Both the position numbers and the translations under genes were made by a program. Source: Dermatophagoides farinae (taxonomy: Eukaryota > Arthropoda > Arachnida > Sarcoptiformes > Pyroglyphidae). Taken from it: a stretch of 64,000 nt of DNA. The notes beneath the pieces were generated by a model that was not told where the DNA came from, did no database searches, and saw nothing but the letters and a program-made list of their open reading frames with translations. Shown piece by piece: positions 58,752 to 64,000 of the stretch. The DNA is taken from NCBI RefSeq assembly GCF_024713945.1, contig NW_027461524.1:124001-188000 (forward strand), given 5' to 3'. Within the stretch, counting starts at the first letter, position 1; every line of letters starts with the position of its first letter.

Positions 58752-61181
58752 ATGCCAAAACTACAGAGAGAAAATTCCGTGGTACATATTACTGATGTGC
58801 AAGGTAATACTTTTAAAGGTTTACAAGTTTGGTGTAGTGCAGCCCCCGCAGTAAAAAATGATCCTGATTTATTGTATGCAAAATGTTTAGTTTTGCCAGG
58901 ATCAACGACTGAAAAGTTTGTTTTAAGACAAATAGACCCTGAAGATCCTAGTCATCAGTCATTTGAAGCTACACGTGATCAAGTAAACAACTGTAATCAA
59001 AACATAGACCTGTTGGCATATCCAGACATTGGGTTGATTCCACACACTAATATTCCATGTGTTCTTGATTTCATTCGACAAAGATATATTAACGGAATGA
59101 TGTACGTGACAGCTGATCCACTTTTGTTGGCAGTAAACCCGTATAAAAATCTTAACAACACTACTATAGAAATCATTAGACAGTATCAAAACGCCCCAAA
59201 TGTCCAGGATCTTCCACCTCACGTATTTTCAATCGCGAAGACCGCGCTCGATAACTTATACGCTGTTCAAAAGAATCAAACTATTATTGTTAGTGGAGAG
59301 TCAGGCGCCGGTAAAACTGAAGCAAGTAAACAAATAATGAGCTTTTTCGCCTGTATGGCCGACGGAAAAAAAGATTCATCCATTCAAGAAGCCGTAATTG
59401 CAGGTAACCCAATTCTGGAAGCCTTCGGAAATGCTAAAACAATCAGAAATAATAACAGTAGTAGATTCGGACGTTTTATGCAATTAGATGTTAACAAAAC
59501 AGGAGGTATTCTTTTAGGAAAAGTACAATGTTTCTTGTTAGAAAAAAGTCGAATTGTGGGACAGTCTCAGAATGAAAGAACTTATCATATTTTCTACCAG
59601 TTGTTGAAAGGAGCTACTGCTGAACAACGATCAAAATATTACCTTCAATCCTCTTATAAATATATAAGTAACAATGACATGGAATCCAGTGTTCCAGGTA
59701 TTGATGATGTAAAAGAATTTGGTGTCCTAAAAGAAGCGTTTAAGAAAATGAGATTTACTGACAAAGAAGTCGACGAAATTTTCAAATGTATCTCCTCTGT
59801 ACTACTCATAGGAGAAATAGAAATCGGTAAACATGAGTTCAACGGAATTCCGGACGCAGCACGAATCGAAAATTCAGACGTATTAACTAAGATTAGTTAT
59901 TTACTTCAACTTGATGAAAAAGATCTAAAGAATGCGCTTTTAGAAAAAGTTATAAATTCTCCCTCTGAGCAGAATGAAATTCACAGTAATTACAAACAAT
60001 CCGAAGCCATTATCATTCGAGATTCTTTTGCAAAAGCGTTATACATAAACATTTTTGAATGGTTAATCAAAAAACTTAACCAAATTATTTGTCCAGAAAA
60101 AAATATTACAAAGTTCATTGCCATTTTAGATATATTCGGTTTTGAAGTTTTCAAAACAAACTCGCTGGAACAGTTTTTCATTAATATTACAAATGAAATG
60201 TTGCAAAAGAATTTTGTCGATATAGTTTTCCACAGAGAAAGCATTTTATATAAAGAAGAAGGAATTTCTTTTTCTGAAATCACATGGACTACAAACAAAC
60301 CTATCATTGATTTATTGACAGCCAAAAGCCTTTCAATTATCAGTTGTTTAGAAGATGTATGTATGGCTCCAGGAGGAGATGATCACCGATTTGTTCATCA
60401 GTGTAACACGCAATTAGCTTCTAACAGTTATTATTCCAAATCTAAAATAGGAGGAGGTTCTAACTTCATTGTTACTCACACGATCGGAGATATCCAATAT
60501 TGCGCTGACAATTTTACAAGTAAAAATCGCGATCTACTAAGGTTTGAAGTAGTATCAGTTCTTAAGGCGTCTAAATCTCCAGTAGTTAAAGATGCGTTTA
60601 GCACAACAGAAGTTGTTAAAGGTAAGATTGGTAAAAACCAGCTTATTTCTTCTACTTTCTTAACTCAACTTAATAACTTAATGAAGATTATTAACGAAAC
60701 TGAGGCTCATTTCATTAGATGTTTAAAACCAAATGAAATACAAGCTCCCCTTCACTATACTCCAAGTAAAGTATTAGTGCAATTACATTCACTGTCCATA
60801 TTCGAAGCGTTACAACTTCGTAACCTTGGTTATAGTTACAGAAGACCGTTCAATGAATTCCTGCTTCAATTTAAATATTTAGCGATAAGTGTAGAGGCAC
60901 CAGATCTTGTTGAACCAAAAGCTATTATAATAGCAATAATGCAAAAATACAAAATTGGCAAAAGTGATTATCAAATTGGAAAAACTATGGTGTTCGTCAA
61001 AAAATCGTCTGTTAAAGAGCTCGTTGTACAACAACGTGAAATACTTAGTGCTTGGTCCTCTGTTGTTGTTTTATTAGAATCAATGTACAAAGTATATCAA
61101 TTCGAAGAAGCGTTCAAACCCAAAATTAAGAACTTAATAAGATTACAGGCTCACGCTAGAGCATATTGTGCAAGACAATAA
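58752..61181 (+). CDS. MyoA: Class XIV myosin heavy chain (myosin A type)
   Basis: 809 residues, almost all motor domain. P-loop GESGAGKTEASKQIM (near 180), switch I NAKTIRNNNSSRFGRFMQLD, switch II and relay LDIFGFEVFKTNSLEQFFIN, then NITNEMLQKNFVDIVF and THTIGDIQY, which are nearly identical to apicomplexan myosin A. The actin-binding segment HFIRCLKPNE is followed by a converter with EALQLRNLGYSYRRPF; the Gly of conventional EGIR is Ala. The tail is one degenerate light-chain site ending LIRLQAHARAYC. Myosin A with its light chain drives gliding and host-cell entry from the inner membrane complex. Length, lack of a tail and the motor signatures make the class certain. Confidence 0.97.
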   Translation: MPKLQRENSVVHITDVQGNTFKGLQVWCSAAPAVKNDPDLLYAKCLVLPGSTTEKFVLRQIDPEDPSHQSFEATRDQVNNCNQNIDLLAYPDIGLIPHTNIPCVLDFIRQRYINGMMYVTADPLLLAVNPYKNLNNTTIEIIRQYQNAPNVQDLPPHVFSIAKTALDNLYAVQKNQTIIVSGESGAGKTEASKQIMSFFACMADGKKDSSIQEAVIAGNPILEAFGNAKTIRNNNSSRFGRFMQLDVNKTGGILLGKVQCFLLEKSRIVGQSQNERTYHIFYQLLKGATAEQRSKYYLQSSYKYISNNDMESSVPGIDDVKEFGVLKEAFKKMRFTDKEVDEIFKCISSVLLIGEIEIGKHEFNGIPDAARIENSDVLTKISYLLQLDEKDLKNALLEKVINSPSEQNEIHSNYKQSEAIIIRDSFAKALYINIFEWLIKKLNQIICPEKNITKFIAILDIFGFEVFKTNSLEQFFINITNEMLQKNFVDIVFHRESILYKEEGISFSEITWTTNKPIIDLLTAKSLSIISCLEDVCMAPGGDDHRFVHQCNTQLASNSYYSKSKIGGGSNFIVTHTIGDIQYCADNFTSKNRDLLRFEVVSVLKASKSPVVKDAFSTTEVVKGKIGKNQLISSTFLTQLNNLMKIINETEAHFIRCLKPNEIQAPLHYTPSKVLVQLHSLSIFEALQLRNLGYSYRRPFNEFLLQFKYLAISVEAPDLVEPKAIIIAIMQKYKIGKSDYQIGKTMVFVKKSSVKELVVQQREILSAWSSVVVLLESMYKVYQFEEAFKPKIKNLIRLQAHARAYCARQ

Positions 61182-61267
61182 GCTTGCTCTAGCATTAATG
61201 TATTTTCAGTTTAGATTATAATAAAACATTCTATATTGTATGACCATCTTTCTAATAACTTAGTGAA

Positions 61268-61909
61268 CTACATAAAGTCTTCCTCGATATTTTTACACGA
61301 AAGTAAGGTCCCATCACCTTTTGGTGTAGAGTCAGGTTTCACAGTCAAATCTTTATATGATTTCAATCTCATTTCTTCTTCCAGAAGTCTTTTTTCTTTC
61401 ATTTCATTTTCGTACGCAGCTTTTGATTCTTGTTTCTTTTTCAGTTGCATTAGCTCTCTGTATTTATCGCGTTCTTCTTGATAATCTTTAACTGATTTGA
61501 CAATTATTTCTTTTTCTTTGTCTAATTTTTTAAACAACTTAGCATTGTTACGAACACAGGAAAGCTTTTTGACATCCAAATGGTTTTTAAAACCGATTGT
61601 TCCAATATCCATATCAACTTCTTTCTTCAAATTATTCCACGGGGTATAAATCACGGCAACATGTGATTGCTTTGAACCTTGAATAGAATTTTCTTTACTC
61701 AAAAGCGCACAAGTCCATATTATGTCTTTTGGCAAATTGTTTATATCGTATCCCTCCGGGCATCTTACGTAAAAATGCGGCGAACTAAATTCTGAAACGT
61801 GAAACCACACATCACAGTTCAGACCATACTCAATAAGAAGTTCGTTTTCATATTTGTCTTCACCACAAAATATTTCAAATCCAGGCTCGCTACATGGATA
61901 TTTTATCAT
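61268..61909 (-). CDS. CCDC25: CCDC25-like protein (NFACT-R domain)
   Basis: 213 residues. The N-terminal NFACT-R domain shows GEDKYENELLIEYG, DVWFHVSEFSSPHFYVR, LLSKENSIQGSKQSHVAVIY, TPWNNLKKEVDMDIGTIGF, followed by a charged coiled coil (about 125-190) and the end NIEEDFM, matching the DEFM end of CCDC25 family members. The family is conserved through eukaryotes; the domain is thought to bind RNA or tRNA-like ligands, and the yeast and protist forms lack the animal membrane helix. Start and length are standard. Confidence 0.93.
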   Translation of the reverse strand: MIKYPCSEPGFEIFCGEDKYENELLIEYGLNCDVWFHVSEFSSPHFYVRCPEGYDINNLPKDIIWTCALLSKENSIQGSKQSHVAVIYTPWNNLKKEVDMDIGTIGFKNHLDVKKLSCVRNNAKLFKKLDKEKEIIVKSVKDYQEERDKYRELMQLKKKQESKAAYENEMKEKRLLEEEMRLKSYKDLTVKPDSTPKGDGTLLSCKNIEEDFM

Positions 61910-61974
61910 TTTAAGCCTTGTTTACAATTCCAATATTTTTTATTATTATTGAACCCAAGTTTTAATTTCAAAAC

Positions 61975-62442
61975 TTATTGAATAGTTCTCAAATCATTAT
62001 GTAAAGTAAAATATTCACTAAAATAATGTTTAATTTGCCATAAAAATGAACTTTTAGAATAAATAATATTGCGTTGTAAATCACATATTTCCTCGACATA
62101 TAAATTATTGTTTAATTTATTTGAAACCAAAGGCAGAAAATCTCTATGCTTTATCACTAATGGTACGAATAAATTGTGATAAATGTATAACAAACTTTTT
62201 TGGTTTAAATGATAATTTGTATGAACAAGGGCTACAAGTCTGTATCCCGACGCAACGTTAAGAAACAATAGTTTAAACGATCTCAATTCATAAGACATAA
62301 ATTTATTGGAACCATCTTTATTAATCTTCATTGAATCTAGTCCAGCCACGATATTAAGCAATTCTTTACCAGAATCATTAATATTTTGATCTGAGTTTAT
62401 GTCGAAGATACACCTTGCTTGATTCCACAAAGAAAACATCAT
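61975..62442 (-). CDS. TRAPP complex subunit (BET5/TRAPPC1-like)
   Basis: 155 residues. A longin-like fold is suggested by the N-terminal strand MFSLWNQARCIFDI, helix GKELLNIVAGLDSMK, then SYELRSFKLLFLNVASGYRL, VHTNYHLNQKSLLYIYHNLF and VIKHRDFLPL. This follows TRAPPC1/BET5, in which a target-phrase YxxxxYKLHYxETPTGIK and a final helix YVELVVKNPLCP occur. TRAPP is the tether and Rab1 exchange factor for ER-to-Golgi vesicles. Sequence identity is low, and TRAPPC4 or a sigma-type longin protein are alternatives. It lies between CCDC25 and eIF3g on the same strand. Confidence 0.55.
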   Translation of the reverse strand: MMFSLWNQARCIFDINSDQNINDSGKELLNIVAGLDSMKINKDGSNKFMSYELRSFKLLFLNVASGYRLVALVHTNYHLNQKSLLYIYHNLFVPLVIKHRDFLPLVSNKLNNNLYVEEICDLQRNIIYSKSSFLWQIKHYFSEYFTLHNDLRTIQ

Positions 62443-62563
62443 ATTATCACACGTAAAGTGATTAAACTGTCCGAGGAAACAAACTTATTAAAAATTGATT
62501 TTTATTCGAAAATTCAAAATATTATTTCAAGACCTAATTAATTAATTGGGTCTCAACAGCGTC

Positions 62564-63343
62564 TTATCGACGTGACCAACTGATTTTCACAATAGCGCCA
62601 CTGATGCCTTTGCCGTCAAAAACTTTAATAGCTTTTTCTGCAGTACTAATATCGTGATATGTGATAAATGCCAACCCTCTTGACACAAGTGTTTCCTTAT
62701 TGTGCACTAAGAATAATCGCTTTATTGGACCAACTCTTTCGAATATTTCCTCCAACTCTTGTTCAGTAACGTATTCCGGAATGTCAGAGACTCTAATAGT
62801 CTTATCGTCATCGAAATAACGAACGCCAAACTTATCGTCGTTAACGTTGTTTTCTTCTTCTTGCATTTCGATATTGTTTAGCGAACTGTTAACATTACTG
62901 AAATCCTGGTTCTGAATTGCATTCATAAGTCTAGTAAGCTCGTTCATTAGTTTTTTGTTGACTTCAAGTGTTGGAATTTCACCTATCACGTCGGTTTCGG
63001 AATTCGACAACATAGCAGCGCCGTTCAAAACTCCAGGAACGAGTACTTCTGGCGATTCAAAAGGCGTGGAACGAAATTTGTGGTAAACCGGAGAACTAGG
63101 TTCTAACAAGTCAATTCCGAATTTTTGCCAGTTATTTTTTCGTTCGAGGCAGCGTTTTGGAATATATTCGGTTTTTTGAATTACGTCAAAAACGCGCTTA
63201 TACTTCATTTTCGTACCATTGGTACTGTTAAAAATGTTTAGCACTACTCGTTGGCCTTCAGCATTTGTAGTAATAATTGTATTGTCATCCTCTTGTATGT
63301 CAGCCCAATTTTCTTTGTTTAAATTTAATACCTGTGAAAACAT
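62564..63343 (-). CDS. EIF3G: Translation initiation factor eIF3 subunit G
   Basis: 259 residues. The N-terminal eIF3g domain is visible as WADIQEDDNTI, then MKYKRVFDVIQKTEYIPKRC and ERKNNWQKFGID, where R-K-x-W-x-K-F-G is diagnostic. A short linker without the usual zinc knuckle leads to a C-terminal RRM (about 175-257): KTIRVSDIPEYVTEQELEEI, RRLFLV-like IKRLFLVHNKETLVSRGLAF and GAIVKISWSRR. It supports scanning and reinitiation with eIF3i and eIF3b. The absence of the CCHC knuckle is the only oddity. Confidence 0.9.
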   Translation of the reverse strand: MFSQVLNLNKENWADIQEDDNTIITTNAEGQRVVLNIFNSTNGTKMKYKRVFDVIQKTEYIPKRCLERKNNWQKFGIDLLEPSSPVYHKFRSTPFESPEVLVPGVLNGAAMLSNSETDVIGEIPTLEVNKKLMNELTRLMNAIQNQDFSNVNSSLNNIEMQEEENNVNDDKFGVRYFDDDKTIRVSDIPEYVTEQELEEIFERVGPIKRLFLVHNKETLVSRGLAFITYHDISTAEKAIKVFDGKGISGAIVKISWSRR

Positions 63344-63579
63344 AATCTAGTTATTAAATCAATGTAAATTTGAGCTCTTAAACACTTAAAGACTCAATAT
63401 TTTTTGAGAGTTTGACAAATAAATTATGAATAATTACAAATTTTTTTAAATTAAATAATATTCTCTTTAAATCAAGCATATACGCCAACAAACTTGGCAA
63501 TGGTTGTATATCAATTTTATTAAAAAAAATATATTACAGCAATACCTAATTTTATCTGTTTAAGCATTTAGAAGTAAAA

Positions 63580-64000
63580 ATGAGCTATGATTTTGCAAAC
63601 TTTGACGTAGATATTGATTTTTACTCATTTTCTAACACTGCAAGAAATAAAATTTTTCTTTGTATATCATGTGCACAATTATTTGAGTCTGTGTCTGAAG
63701 ACTCCAATGCATTCATTCACATGCTTGAGACTTCGCACGATATCTTCTTCGACGTCAATACGTTCGAATTTTACTCTGTGTCAGATCAAACAACCATTGA
63801 TAATAAACCGTATCAAATGTTTGTTGATAATTTCATACCGCGAGTAAACAAACCGCTTTCTTTTTTAATTTATTGCTATCGAACTGTTTTAATCGAAATT
63901 CTTTCCAAAAGTTCTGACTCCACTAGTACACTGAATCAAATAAAAACTTTTTTAAACGCACATAAAATCGAGTTTTCAGAGCTAAACCTTGGTTTCATAA
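63580..64000 (+). CDS. Unknown protein, N-terminal part (runs off the window)
   Basis: An ATG at 63580 opens a frame that is uninterrupted to the end of the window (140 codons). The sequence begins MSYDFANFDVDIDFYSFSNT and contains FLCISCAQLFESVSED and PLSFLIYCYRTVLIEILS. It is rich in Phe, Asp and Ser, with no signal peptide. No family is recognised from this part. Confidence 0.65.
   Translation, partial: MSYDFANFDVDIDFYSFSNTARNKIFLCISCAQLFESVSEDSNAFIHMLETSHDIFFDVNTFEFYSVSDQTTIDNKPYQMFVDNFIPRVNKPLSFLIYCYRTVLIEILSKSSDSTSTLNQIKTFLNAHKIEFSELNLGFI

Noticed and set aside
1-64000. Alternative genetic code with reassigned TAA, TAG or TGA.
   Set aside because: All three codons terminate well-defined proteins (for example TGA for SMC1, TAG for zuotin, TAA for V-ATPase B) and none occurs inside conserved domains.

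Overview
This window is nuclear DNA from a compact, AT-rich eukaryote, very probably an apicomplexan. The strongest marker is a tail-less class XIV myosin (myosin A type, 58752-61181). A sortilin/VPS10 receptor, an apicomplexan-style hexokinase, a MORN-repeat protein with an N-terminal cysteine cluster, an MGC-type acylated protein and a promoter TGCATGCA palindrome (a known ApiAP2-type motif) all agree. Low intron number, short intergenic gaps and AT-richness would suit a gregarine or Cryptosporidium-like lineage; the genus cannot be fixed from the sequence alone. TAA, TAG and TGA all act as stops, so the code is standard. I support 37 genes in 64 kb. No rRNA, tRNA, transposon or CRISPR was recognised.

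Layout. 1-7 kb: end of the DNA polymerase epsilon catalytic subunit, a geranylgeranyltransferase-I beta-like protein with a long extension, and an unknown large protein. 7-12 kb: an adaptor-complex large subunit, ribosomal protein uL23 and a divergent CDK-like kinase. 12-26 kb: two giant genes, a DDX60-like DExH helicase and a 2646-residue IQ/RCC1 protein. 26-34 kb: small unknown genes, a secreted unknown, a degenerate pantothenate-kinase homologue, a DEAD-box helicase, zuotin and a METTL18-like methyltransferase. 34-39 kb: CCCH zinc-finger protein, Xaa-Pro aminopeptidase and TYW1. 39-54 kb: stand-alone Grn1-domain microprotein, MORN protein, V-ATPase B, hexokinase, a Tyr-rich unknown, DNA polymerase epsilon subunit 2, acylated protein, SMC1, eL6 and eEF1B-gamma. 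54-64 kb: RBM39-like splicing factor, VPS10 receptor, myosin A, CCDC25, a TRAPP subunit, eIF3g and a partial unknown.

The most surprising structural feature is the introns. I found eight of 29-32 nt and one of 134 nt. All lie between 39.2 and 53.2 kb, where nine of ten genes are split, while none could be detected in the other genes. Several genes therefore start or end outside their longest open frame: exact exon joins are given for MORN, V-ATPase B, hexokinase, POLE2, the acylated protein, SMC1, eEF1B-gamma and the Grn1 gene.

Functional themes: replication and cohesion (POLE, POLE2, SMC1); translation (uL23, eL6, eEF1B-gamma, eIF3g, zuotin, METTL18-like, TYW1); vesicle traffic to secretory organelles or vacuole (adaptor subunit, VPS10 receptor, TRAPP subunit, V-ATPase); and pellicle or motility (myosin A, MORN protein, acylated protein). 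These are not operons; each gene is expected to have its own promoter, and several convergent pairs are so close that their 3' UTRs must overlap.
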